Part shown: positions 35,542-46,100 of the stretch, piece after piece
How positions within the stretch are numbered: position 1 is the first letter of the stretch
Layout of the letters: the number at the start of each line of letters is the position of its first letter
Assembly: GCF_004027225.2 (NCBI RefSeq)
Contig: NC_044301.2
Coordinates: 27,157,685-27,221,684 of the forward strand
Reading direction: 5' to 3'
Origin: Strigops habroptila
Taxonomy: Eukaryota; Chordata; Aves; Psittaciformes; Psittacidae
DNA length: 64,000 nt
Notes under the pieces: generated by a model
What the model saw: the letters and a program-made list of their open reading frames with translations, nothing else
What the model was told of the DNA's origin: nothing
Databases searched by the model: none
Program-made: the position numbers and the translations under genes

Positions 35542-37240
35542 TTGAATACCCTTGAGACCTGCCTGCTGATTGTGCTGGGGATCAGCATGTCGGCACACGT
35601 ACGGAGTGTTTTTTACCCACAGCCATCCCACCCTGGGAACACCCTGTTTCGTCTGATCTCGAAAGTTAAGCAGTATCGGGTTCAAGTCTGGTCTAGGGTT
35701 AGACGACGATATAGGAGGACCACCAAGAGATTTTCCCCGAGGCTGGACAGTCATGAGTGGCAGGGTGTGTGGGATAGTATGGGCAAGTATCTAGGCCAGT
35801 GGGCCCCTCCAGTGCTTTGGAACTTCACCCCTGAACAAGTGCAACATCCGGAAAAACTAGTAAAACACTTAAACGAGGTGTGCTGTCGTCCTGGTTATAC
35901 CAGAGAGGGACGACTCGCTGCAACGTGCTGGGGCTTGGCCTACGCCTACAGAGCCCTGCTCAACACTATCCAGCACCTTCAAAGGGAAAAAAATGTCTCT
36001 GGATCTGATGGCAAAGCAATGGACAACACAACTACTCCAACTCCAAGGACAGCAGCTACACCAGCCCCAGTGACAAGCACAGCAGTTACTCAAACCCCGA
36101 CAGCAAAAGACAATGCAGCTGTTGGTGTTAATCAACCCCTAAACACAGCAGCTGCACCAACCCCTGCAACAGACACTGCAGCCACTCCAACCCTAGTGGC
36201 AGACACTGCAGCCACTCCAGCCACAGTGATAGACACTGCAGCTAAATCAAATGGCCAATTTGTGACAATTTGTGTAAGCAAAAGCAAACGAGAGGCACAA
36301 AGAGCAACCCATGCTGTGAAGAAAGAAGAAGTCCCAATGCATTTACTACAGGGGACAGCATCTGAACAAGAGTTACTACTACGTGGGTCAGAGGAAGAGG
36401 AAGAAGAAGAAGAGGTGACTTCTCGACCCCGGACCTCGACCGAGCTGCGGAATATGAGAAAAGATTTCACCCATCTTCCAGGGGAGCACATCATCACCTG
36501 GTTGCTCCGATGCTGGGACAATGGGGCCGAAGGTCACGAACTATAAGGTAGGGAAGCCAAGCAGCTGGGATCACTTGCTAGGGAAGGAGGAACTGACAAA
36601 GAGATTGCAAAAGAGAAACAAGCCCTCAGCCTTTGGAGGTGGCTCCTGGCACCTGTGAAGGAAAAGTTTCCCTAAAAGGACCATGTTATGAGTCGCTCAG
36701 CCAACTGGACCACGATAGAGAAAGGCATCCAGTCCCTGAGGGAATCAGCCATTCTAGAGATGATCTATCGTAGGCCGGATGCCGGGAATGCATCCATAGA
36801 TCCAGGTGAAGTCGAATGTACACGACCCATGTGGCGGAAACTTACACGGAGTGCGCCATCATCATATGCCCACACATTGGCATCAATGACCTGGAATGAC
36901 AGAACATCACCAACGGTGGATGAGCTGATTCGTCAACTCCAAGAGTTCAAAGACAATCTCACCCCTTCCATCATTTCAGCTGTGGAAAAACTGTCCCAGG
37001 AGTTCAAAGAATTGAGACATGATTTATCCAATCTATCCAGCTCCCCACGTGTACCAACCCATGTCTCAACTATTAACAGAAGACGCTGTACTGCTCGAGA
37101 GAGAAAATATAGGAGGAACACGCCACAGGCCACCCTATGGTTTTACCTGGGGGATCACGGAGAAGACATGAGAAAGTGGGATGGAAAACCTACCTCAGTT
37201 CTGAAAGCAACGGGTGCGTGAACTGAAGAGGAGAACAGCA
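35542..37240 (+). pseudogene. ERV gag
   Basis: The first frame, 35542-36546, starts in the sequence just before the 5S-like module (translated as part of this frame) and covers the N-terminal domain, the Ala/Thr/Pro repeat and a glutamate-rich acidic tract. It stops at TAA 36544-36546. The reading continues in the same frame after the stop, then in the 36688-37221 frame, with a capsid-like region ('ELIRQLQEFKDNL', 'SAVEKLSQEF') followed by a basic Arg-rich stretch (about 37078-37115). Gag would form the particle. The shared stop and later frame break make it non-functional as a single protein. Confidence 0.82.
35616..35682 (+). other. 5S rRNA-like module inside ERV gag frame
   Basis: About 67 nt: CACAGCCATCCCACCCTG, then GTTTCGTCTGATCTCGAAAG, then TAAGCAG and TATCGGGTT. 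It retains TCGTCTGATCTCG exactly as in vertebrate 5S rRNA. It lies within the open frame that starts at 35542, so this segment is read as protein in phase with gag. It shares the TA-for-GG change after AAGCAG with the copy at 17853. Confidence 0.8.
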
Positions 37241-37417
37241 GTCAAGGATGACCCTCCCAGGAAAGCTGCTGCTCCAGTCTCTGGTGAGCAGTTTCCCAGA
37301 TGGAGTGGAAGAGCTGATTTTACTCCAGCTCCTGTGATAAGGAATACTAATCCCTTTCTACAAGTCATAAGTGGACAATCTTGTGATCACTATTAGAGGG
37401 GCCCTGCCTCCAGCCAG

Positions 37418-37790
37418 GTGGAGGAGAGGGATAATCGGGTTTACTGGACCGTGTGGCTCAGATGGCCTGGCACATCAGTCCCACAGGAGTATAAGGATCT
37501 AGTAGATACCGGTGCACAATGTACCCTGATGCCATCAAGGTATCAAGGGGTGAAACCCATTTATATTTCTGGAGTGACAGGAGGATCCCAAGAGTTGACT
37601 GTATTGGAGGCTGAAATCAGCCTGACTGGGAGGAAGTGGTAAAAGCACCCCATTGTGACTGGTCCAGGGGCTCCATGCATCCTTGGCATAGACTGTCTCA
37701 GGAGAGGGTACTTCAAAGACCCAAAAGGGTATAGATGGGCTTTTGGTATCGCTGCCTTGGAGACAGAGGAAATTAAGCAGCTGTCCACCT
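37418..37790 (+). pseudogene. ERV protease
   Basis: Retroviral aspartic protease region with the active-site motif DTGAQC (about 37507) and the following 'GVTGGSQEL' flap region. A stop at 37640 interrupts it. Downstream, a second frame carries the 'GIDCLRRGYF' segment. The protein would cleave the Gag-Pol polyprotein. The sequence is separated from RT by the inserted LTR at 37791. Confidence 0.82.
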
Positions 37791-38157
37791 TGTCCCGCCC
37801 TGGGAACACTAGCCAAAGGGGTATTCCATACCACAGCACGTCATGCCGAGTATATAAACCGGGGGGAGTTACCCGGAAGGCCAGATCACTGCTCGGGTCG
37901 GGCTGGGTATCGGTCGGCGGGTGGTGAGCAATTGTATCCTCTCCCCTTGTTATTTCCCTTATCATTATTATCATTGGTGGTAGCAGTAGTGGTTTTGTAT
38001 TATACCTTAGTTACTGGACTGCTCTTATCTCAACCCACGGGAGTTACATTCTTCCGAATCTCCTCCCCATCCCTCCGGGAGTGGGGGGAGGAAGAAGGGG
38101 GGGAGTGAGCAAGCGGCTGCATGGTTCAGAGTTACCGGCTGGGCTCAAACGACGACA
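37791..38157 (+). mobile_element. Solo LTR inserted between ERV protease and RT
   Basis: LTR of the same family, with internal deletions (TGTCC start, then a jump to 'cctgggaacac', then to 'tagccaaaggggtattcc'), ending GACGACA at 38157. Pol sequence on the left ends '..gctgtccacct' and resumes with 'ggtctctcagaggatcc', as in the uninterrupted copy near 14480-14510. CACCT is found at both junctions (37786-37790; 38156-38160 overlapping the LTR end), compatible with a 5-bp target duplication. Confidence 0.85.
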
Positions 38158-39646
38158 CCTGGTCTCTCAGAGGATCCTTCTGTTGTGGGGTTGCTGAAGG
38201 TCGAAGAACAACAAGTGCCAATCATGACCAAAACAGTGCACCGGCAGCAATATCGCACCAACCGAGATTCCCTGATTCCCATCCATAAGCTGATCCATAG
38301 GCTGGAGAGCCAAGGAGTGATCAGCAGGACCCGCTCACCCTTTATTAGCCCCATGTGGCCAGTGCAAAAGTCTAATGGAGAGTGGAGATTAACAGTAGAC
38401 TATCGTGGCCTGAACGAAGTCACACCACCATTGAGTGCTGACGTACTGGATATGCTAGAACTTCAATATGAACTGGAGTCAAAGGCAGCCAAGTGGGATG
38501 CCACTATTGATATTGCCAATGCATTTTTCTCAATCCCTTTGGCAGCAGAATGCAGGCCACAGTTCGCTTTTACTTGGAGGGTCGTCCAGTACACTTGGAA
38601 CCGACTGCCCCAGGGGTGGAAACACAGCCCTACCATCTGCCATGGACTGATCCAGACTGCACTGGAACAGGGGCAAGCTCCAGAACACCTGCAATACATT
38701 GATGACATCATCGTGGGGGGGGGTACAGCAGAAGAAGCTTTTGAGAAAGGGAGGAAGATAATCCAAATCCTGCTGAAGGCCGGTTTTGCCATAAAACGGT
38801 GTAAGGTCAAGGGACTTGCACAGGAGATTCAATTTTTGGGAATAAAATGGCAAGATGGACATTGCCAAATCCCCACAGACGTGATCAACAAGATAACAGC
38901 AATGTCTCCACCAACTAACAAGAAAGAAACACAGGCTTTCTTAGGTGTTGTGGGGTTCTGGAGAATGCACATCCCAAATTACAGTCCCCTCTATCACGTG
39001 ACCCAGAAGAAGAATGATTTCAAATGGGGCCCTGAGCAACAACAAGCCTTTGAACAAATTAAACGAGAAATAGTTCACGCAGTAGCCCTTGGACCAGTCT
39101 GAGCCGGGCCAGATGTGAAAAATGTGCTCTATACCGCAGCTGGGGAGAATGGTCCTACCTGGAGCCTCTGGCAGAAAGCTCCAGGGGAGACTCGAGGTCG
39201 ACCCCTTGGCTTTTGGAGTTGGGGATATAAAGGATCCGAGGCCAGCTACACTCCCACTGAAAAAGAGATACTGGCAGCCTATGAAGGGGTTCGAGCTGCT
39301 TCAGAAGTGATTGGCACTGAAGCACAGCTCCTCCTGGCACCCCGGTTGCCCGTGCTGGACTGGATGTTCAAAGGCAGGGTCTCCTCTACACGTCATGCAC
39401 CTAATGCTACATGAAGTTAGTGGGCTGCAGTCATTACACAACAAGCTCGAATAGGAAATCCCAGTCGTCCAGGAATTCTAGAAGTCATCATGGACTGGCC
39501 AGAGGGCAAAGATTTTGGGATGTCACCAGAAGAGGAGGTGATGCGTGCTGAAGAGGCCGCACCATATACTAAACTGTCAGAGAGTGAAAAGCGATATGCC
39601 TTGTTTACTGATGGGTCCTGCCATATTGTGGGAAATACAGCATTAT
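38158..39646 (+). pseudogene. ERV reverse transcriptase and RNase H start
   Basis: An open frame of 305 codons (38185-39102) covers most of RT: fingers/palm 'DYRGLNEV' (about 38400), 'ANAFFSIPLA' (about 38516), 'LPQGWKHSP' (about 38605) and the catalytic YIDD (38695-38706). It ends at a TGA (39100-39102). The connection region and RNase H start (FTDGS at about 39604) follow in 39115-39646, with one frame shared. It is cut by CR1 sequence at about 39647. This is the longest surviving piece of ERV enzyme sequence in the window, but it lacks the remainder of RNase H and integrase. Confidence 0.88.
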
Positions 39647-40823
39647 CCTGGAGAATCGATGAAAAAACTATGTGAGCTCCACAGCCCCTAACCACCTCTC
39701 CCAAGCCTCTGTAGTCCTTCTTAACGTTCTCCAGGCTACCGCTGTCTATATCGCTAGCACCCACATGGACCAGTAGAAGGGGGTAGTAGTCGGCTCTACT
39801 TGCTAGACCAGGCAGCCTCTCAGCAACATCCCTGATCCGAGCCCCTGGCAGGCAACACACCTCCCTCGAGACTGGATCAGGCCGGCAGATGGGTGCCTCT
39901 GTGCCTTTCAAAGTAGAGTCCCCTACTACTGTGACCCTCTGCTTTTTCCTGGAGGCACCAGTAGTGATCCTCTTTACTGGTGCATCAGCTGGTTGTTCAT
40001 TTGGTGCAGTGGTTTTTTCGTCGTTAGCCCCCTGCAGAACTGGGAAGCGGTTCTGGATGGTGACATCGGATTTAGGAGGAAGCCCCTTGCTCTTAATTGT
40101 CCTCTTCCTCCTTTTTTTGTTGGTTTTTTTTTGTTACTAATTCTCAGCTTCCTGGGTTAATGCCTACCTTCTTTCCTGTATGAGCAATGATGTACTCTTG
40201 TGGCCCCTGCATGGTTTGGGCCTGGAGCAAGCAGCCCAGCTTCCTCTCAGCTTCCCTGGCATCTTTTAGCTTACCAATAGCCTCCCGCAGCTCAGCCACC
40301 TGCTGCAGGAGGACCTCCACTAGGGCACACCGAGTGCAGCCCTGTCCGTTGTGCACCCTCGCCTCAAGAGACCAGTCGAGGCACTTTCTACATGCCGATG
40401 TCTGGGCTGCAGCTTCCCCTCTCATCTGCTCTCTCTGGGTGCCTATGCTCGCCACTGCTGGGGCAGCCAGAGCAGAGCTCCCAGACCGGGCCCTGGTCCA
40501 GAGGCAAGTGCTCACCATCCTGCTCTCCCTGCCTGGCAAACTGCCTGGCAAACTGCCACACCACTCCCTGACTGACGTGCCACGCCCTGTTCGCCATGCT
40601 CCCTGGGGTGGGTTTTTACCCACTGAGGGCTGGTGCCTTCACTCCTGGCACCGCCCCCTGTGAGTCAGCTGCTCGCATCAGCTGAGCTGCCGACTCTTGG
40701 GCAAGTCCTGTCGAGGACTTGAGGCTCCCTTGGTGGCTCTTGCCGCTCAGACTTGAGGCTTCTGGACACTGTGCTTCTCCCCGCTCCAGTGTTGAAGGCG
40801 TCCTCTCTGGAGATACTCACCTT
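39647..40823 (-). mobile_element. CR1 5' fragment: 5' UTR and ORF1
   Basis: Minus-strand CR1 piece. The GC-rich 5' UTR (40823-40650; contains gtgagtcagctgctcgc) is followed by an ORF1 start with a coiled-coil stretch ('LLQQVAELREAIGKL', about 40320) and then an SGNH-esterase-like part ('YYPLLLVHVGASD', about 39780) in the frame 39417-39911. It ends inside ORF1 at the ERV junction and lacks ORF2 and the CR1 3' end. That is the reverse of the usual 5' truncation, so it must have been cut by a later rearrangement. Confidence 0.85.
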
Positions 40824-41827
40824 GGCAATATTTGGCATATGATGATGGTGTACTCTGTGTAAACTTCCACCACATGGGTTGTGTATGTTTGACTTCATCT
40901 GCATGTATGGGTGCATTCTGGGCATCCAACTTATGACAGATCATCTCTACAACGTCTAATTCTCTTAGGTACTAGAGGCTTTTTTCTATCATGGTCCACT
41001 TGTTCTGGCAACGTATAACATAGTCCTTGTAGGGATACCTTTCTTTCACAGCTAACAAGAGCCACCTGCAGAGGCTGAGGATTCCTTTGTCTTTTGCAAT
41101 CGCTTTGTCAATTCCCCCTTCCCTAGCAAGTGATCCCAGCTGCTTGACTTCCCTACCTTTTACTTTGTGACTGTTGGCCCCATTTTCCTAGCATCGGAGC
41201 AACCAGGTGATGATGCACTCACTTGGAAGACGGATGAAATGGCTTCGCATATTCCGCAGCTCAGTCAAGGTCAGGGATCGAGAAGTTAGTTCTTCCTCTG
41301 ATTCCTGTACTAATTCCTCTTGTTCAGATGTCACTCCCTCTAGCACATGCATTGGGTCTTCATCTTCTTTCGCTACACGAGTTTCTTTTCTGATTTTCAT
41401 TTTTCTTTTCCCCTTGCTTATAGGGGCAACTGATATTGGCATGGATTGGTCTTTTGGTTTAGCTGCAGTGTCTGTCACTGGAGCTGGAGTGGCTGCAGTG
41501 TCTCTTGTCAGGGTTTGAGTAGCTGTGTTGTGTGTTGTTTTGCCATCAGATCCAGAGACATCTTTATCCTGATGCTTACAGAGCAGGGTTCTGTAGGTGT
41601 AGGCCAAGCCCCAGCATGTTGCGGTGAGTTGTCCTTCTCTGGTATTGCTAGGACAACAGCACACTTTAAGTGTTTTATTGGTTTTTCAGATTTTGCACTT
41701 GTTCAGAGGTGAAGTTCCAAAGCATTGGAGGGGCCCACTGGCCTAGATCCTTGCTCTTACTATTCCACGCACCCTGCCACTCATGACTGTCCAGCCTTGG
41801 GGAAGATCTCTTGGTGGTACTCTTAGA

Positions 41828-42376
41828 TCATCCTTTAACCTTAGACAAGACCTGAGCCTGACCCTGCTTAGTTTCAGAGATCAGACCAAATAGGGCCTTC
41901 CCAGGGTGGTATGGCCGTGGGTAAAACACATGCTGTATTTGTGGCAGCATGCTGATTCCCAGCAAAAGCAGCAGGCAGATTTCAAAGGTATCCAAAGGAT
42001 ATTCAAAACCTTTAGACTTCTCAAATGCTGCTGTAAATAGCCTGGTGGGGGAGTGGAGGGTGTGAGAGAATGTCTCCTTCATAGGTTGACCCTCTGAGGG
42101 GAAAAAACAAGATCTGTAATTGCTAAAAATTCCTATTATATGCATGGCAAAGTTTAGAGGTGTTGGCCATGCTGAGAATGCATACCAGATCAGTTTCATG
42201 ATCAGTGATTCTATTGTATTACAAGTCATTACCATAATGTACAGCAAAACAAGAACCTTACCCCAGGCCCCAAAACTGATAAACACTAAAACACCAAATA
42301 CGGGCTGCAAGTAAGGTATGTCATGCTGATACTCTGAGACCAAGCATAACAACTTTGAGAGCAAATAAATCAACAT
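41828..42376 (-). CDS. Long pre-gag / Gag N-terminal ORF including 5S-like module
   Basis: 182-codon uninterrupted minus-strand frame. It starts with the hydrophobic pre-gag part, continues through a linker and a further hydrophobic stretch ('ICLLLLLGISML'), and ends just after the translated 5S-like module. It shows that the separate frames seen in other copies were once one reading frame. No known protein family recognised; expected to be Gag-associated and membrane-linked by its hydrophobic segments (inference). Confidence 0.55.
   Translation of the reverse strand: MLIYLLSKLLCLVSEYQHDIPYLQPVFGVLVFISFGAWGKVLVLLYIMVMTCNTIESLIMKLIWYAFSAWPTPLNFAMHIIGIFSNYRSCFFPSEGQPMKETFSHTLHSPTRLFTAAFEKSKGFEYPLDTFEICLLLLLGISMLPQIQHVFYPRPYHPGKALFGLISETKQGQAQVLSKVKG
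41851..41922 (-). other. 5S rRNA-like module in ERV leader
   Basis: Minus strand, about 70 nt: CACGGCCATACCACCCTG (exact over 16 bases to vertebrate 5S as I recall it), then GGTCTGATCTC, then GAAACTAAGCAGGGTC. One of the two copies closest to 5S rRNA. It lies inside the 182-codon frame. Confidence 0.82.
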
Positions 42377-42471
42377 TGTGACGAGTGACTAATAATCTGA
42401 AACAATTAATGCTTATCACAAATACATTTTGACACACTCTGGTCAGATGTGTTGTGATCTCAACCCTTTGT

Positions 42472-42489
42472 GCCCCACATTGGGCACCA
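42472..42489 (-). other. Decayed primer-binding site
   Basis: Minus-strand TGGTGCCCAATGTGGGGC, two changes from the tRNA-Lys(1,2)-type site at 18460-18477, in the expected place next to the LTR. Confidence 0.8.
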
Positions 42490-43112
42490 CAAAGGATGGT
42501 TGTGGTTTAAGCCCTGCTGCTAACTTAGAAACCTGCAGCCGCACGCTCACTCTCCCTCTTCTTCTTTCCCCTCCGCTCCTGGAGGGATAGAGAGGAGAAT
42601 CAAAAGAATGTAACTCCCACAGGTTGAGATAAGAACAGTCCAATAAATAAGGTACTATACAAAACTACTACTACCACCACTAATAATAATAGTGATAAGG
42701 GAAACAAGGGGAGAGAATATAAAACTAAAAGGGGAAAAGAAAACAATAAACACAAGTGATGCCCAATACAATTGCTCACCACCTGCTGACTGATACCCAG
42801 CCCGACCTGAGCAGCGATCTGGGCCTTCTGGGTAACTCCCCCCAGTTTATATACTGGGCATGATCTGCTGTGATATGGAATACCCCTTTGGCTAGTTTGG
42901 GTCAGGTGTCCTGTCTCTGCTTCCTCCCAGCTTCCCGCATTCCTCCTCCCTGACTGAGAGACTGAAAAGTCCTTGATTAGGGTCAGCATTAATTAGGAAC
43001 AGCTAAAACATTTGTGTCTTATCAGTATTGTTCTCAGACTAAAGCCAAAACCACAGCACTGCACCAGCTACTAAGAAGGAGAAAAAGAACTTTTACCACT
43101 GAACCTAGGACA

Positions 43113-46100
43113 GTATATCAATTCCAACCATTACCCCAGGGCTGCCAAGACCACTCAACCATATCCGTGAGGGCCATACCTACAGAGTTTTTGAACAATT
43201 CCAGGGATGGTGATTCCACCACTTCCTTGGTCAGCCTATTCCAATACCTGATCACCCTCTCTATGAAGAAATTGTTTCTAATATCCACCCTAACCCTCCC
43301 TTGGCACAGCTTGAGGCTGTTACCTCTACGTCTTATTGTTTGTTACTTGGGAGATGACACCAACCCCTAGCTTACTACAACCCCCTTTCAGGTAGTTGTA
43401 GAGAGCGATAAGGTTCCCCCTGAGCCTTCTTTTCTCTAGACTAAGCAACCCCCGTTCCCTCAGCCATTCGTCATAAGGCTTATTCTCCAGACCCTTCTCT
43501 AGCTTTGTTGCCCTTTTCTGGACTCGCTTCAGCACCTCAGTGTTTTTCTTCTAGTGAGGGACCCAGAACTGAACACAGTATTCAAGGTGTGGCCTCACCA
43601 GTGCTGAGTACAGGGGGATGATCACTTCCCTGGCCATGCTGGGCACACTGTTTCTGATACAGGCCACAATGGTGTTGGGCTTCTTGGCTGCCTGGGCACA
43701 TTGCTGGCTCATGTTCAGCCAGCTGTCAATCAGCACCCCCAGGTCCCTTTGTGCTGAGCAGGTTTCCAGGCACTCTTCCCCAAACCTGTAGTGTTGCATG
43801 GGGTTGTTGTTACCCAAGTGCAGGACCCAGCACTTTGCCTTACTGAACCTCATACCATTGGCCACAGCCCATCGATCCAGCCTGTCCAGATCCCTCTGCA
43901 GAGCCTTCCTACCCTCCAGCAGATTAACACTCCCACCCAACTTGATGTCATCTGCAAATTTACTGAGGGTGCACTCGATCTCCTCATCCAGATCATTAAC
44001 AAAGATATTAAACAACACTGGCCCTAATACTGAGCCCTGATGGACACCACTGGTGACCGGTCACCAACTAGATGTGATGCCGTTTAACACCACTCTTTGG
44101 GCTCGGCCATCCAGCCTGTTTCCAACCCAGCAAAGAATCCTCCTATCCAGGCCATGAGAAGCCAGTTTCTCCAGGAGTATGCTGTGGGAGACAGTGTCAA
44201 ATGCTTTACTTAAATCCAAATAGACCATGTCCACAGCCTTTCCCTCATCAGCCAGGCAGGTCACCTTATCATAGCAGCAGATCAGGTTGGTCAAGCAGGA
44301 CCTGCCCTTCATGAACCCATGCTGACTGGGCCTGATCCCTCCATTTTCCTGCACGTGCTTTATGATCTCACTTAGGATCAACTGCTCCATGACCTTCCCC
44401 AGCACTGAGGTCAGGCTGACAGGCCTGTAGTTTCTAGGGTCTTCCTTCCTGCCCTTTTTGTAAAGACGCGTCACATTGGCCAAACTCCAATCCTCTGGGA
44501 CCTGTCCACTAGACCAGGACTGCTGATAGATGATGGAGAGTGGCTTAGCAAGCTCCTCTGCCAGCTTCTTCAGCAATCTTGGGTGGAACACGTCTGGCCC
44601 CATAGACTTGTGTACATCTAAGTGGAGCAGCTTCACTAACCATTTCTTCCTGAATTATGGGGACTTCAATCAGCTCCCCATCTCTGCCATCCAACTCAGG
44701 GAACTGAGTACCCTGAGGATGGCTGGTGTGACCATTAAAGACTGAGGCAAAAGCAGCATTAAGTACCTCAGCCTTTTCCTCATCCTCAGTCACTAGGTTT
44801 CCCCTAGTATCCAGCAGAGGATGGAGGTTCTCCTTGGCCCTCCTTTTATTGCTAACATATTTGAAAAAGTACTTTTTATTATCTTTTATGGCAGTGGCCA
44901 GATTTAGTTCTGTGCCTTTGCCTTTCTAACTTTCTCTCTACATAACCTAACTACATCTTTATATTTTCACAGGGTAAAACTGTCCCTTCTTCCACAGGTG
45001 ATAGATTGTCTTTTTTTTTTTCCTGAGTTCAAGCAATATCTCCCTGTTCAGCCAGGCTGGTCTTCTTCCCCACCAGTTTGATTTTTGGCACATGGGGACC
45101 ACCTGCTTCTGCACCTTAAGGATTTCATTCTTTAAAAGTGTCCAGCCTTCCTGGACCCCTTTGTCCTTCAGTAATGTATTCCAAGGAATTCTGACAACCA
45201 GCATCCTAAACAGGCCAAAGTCAGCCCTCCGGAAGTCTAAGGTGGAGGTTTTGCTGATTTTCTTCCTGACTTCTCCAAGGACTGAAAATTCAGTCATTTC
45301 ATGATCGCTTTGCCCAAGATGGTCTCCAACCATCACATCACCCACCCGTCCTTCTGTTTGCAACAGCAAATCTAGCCAGGCATCTCCCCTAGTTGGCTCA
45401 CTCACCAGCTAGTTCAGGAAGTTATCTTCCACACCCTCCAAGAACCTCCTGGATTGTTCCTTCTATGCTGTATTGTACTTCCAGCAGACATCTGGTAGGT
45501 TGAAGTTCCCCATGAGAACAAGGGCAAGTGATGATGAAACTTCTCCCAGTTGTTTGAAGAACACTTCATCTCTAGCTTCATCCTGGCTAGGTGGTCTATA
45601 ACAGACTTCTACCAGGATATTAGCTTGGTTGGTCTTCCCCCGATCTTCACCCACAAACCTTCAGCCTTCTCACTCACAACATTGAGTTTGAGGCAGTTGA
45701 TGCCCTCCCTGACATACAACCCAACCCCACCACCTCTTTTTCCTTGCCTATTCCTTCTGAAGAGCCATCTGTTGCAGCACTCCAATCATGCGAATCATTT
45801 CACATTTCTGTGATGGCAATTATGTCATGATTTCCCTGCTGCATGATGGCTTCAAGCTCCTCCTATTTCTTGCCCATGCTGTGGGCATTGGTATAGATGC
45901 ATTTAAGTTGCCCTCTGTATCTGGCCTCCAACAGCAGCATGCTACCCCGTGGCTCATTTTTAGTGAGCCTGGTGTTATCCCTTTCCCCCTTCAAACCTAG
46001 TTTTAAGCTCTCTCTATAATCGCTGCTAGCTCCTGGACTAGAATCCTTTTCCCCCTTTGGGACAGGCGTACCCCATCTGCCACCAGCAGGCCTGGTGCTG

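Larger units (their letters stand above)
34484..39646 (+). mobile_element. ERV provirus, 5' LTR through RNase H
   Basis: Best-preserved ERV here. It has a complete 5' LTR (34484-35051), primer-binding site (35060-35077), pre-gag frame, 5S-like module, gag, protease, RT with YIDD, and the RNase H start (FTDGS, about 39604). It is cut at about 39647 by a CR1 piece. A second LTR of the same family (37791-38157) is inserted in the protease-RT linker. The RT resembles class III (ERV-L-like) elements in its 'DIANAFFSIPL' and 'WGPEQQQAF' stretches (from memory). gag is split by a stop at 36544-36546. The rest of pol is missing or represented only by the integrase end at 47473. Confidence 0.9.
40824..43112 (-). 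mobile_element. ERV 5' part in minus orientation (LTR, leader, gag)
   Basis: LTR 43112-42497, primer-binding site (42472-42489, decayed), long pre-gag frame, 5S-like module (41922-41851), gag N-terminal part (41664 down) with a short decapeptide array and acidic tract, and the start of the capsid-like core (to about 40830). Gag breaks off at the CR1 junction. It is more diverged than the copy at 34484. The shared gag stop of two other copies is absent here; the site reads as sense codons. Confidence 0.87.

Noticed and set aside
33661-41922. Functional 5S rRNA genes
   Set aside because: Only about the first 70 of 120 nt are present; the intermediate element and box C of the 5S promoter are missing, as is a T-run terminator.
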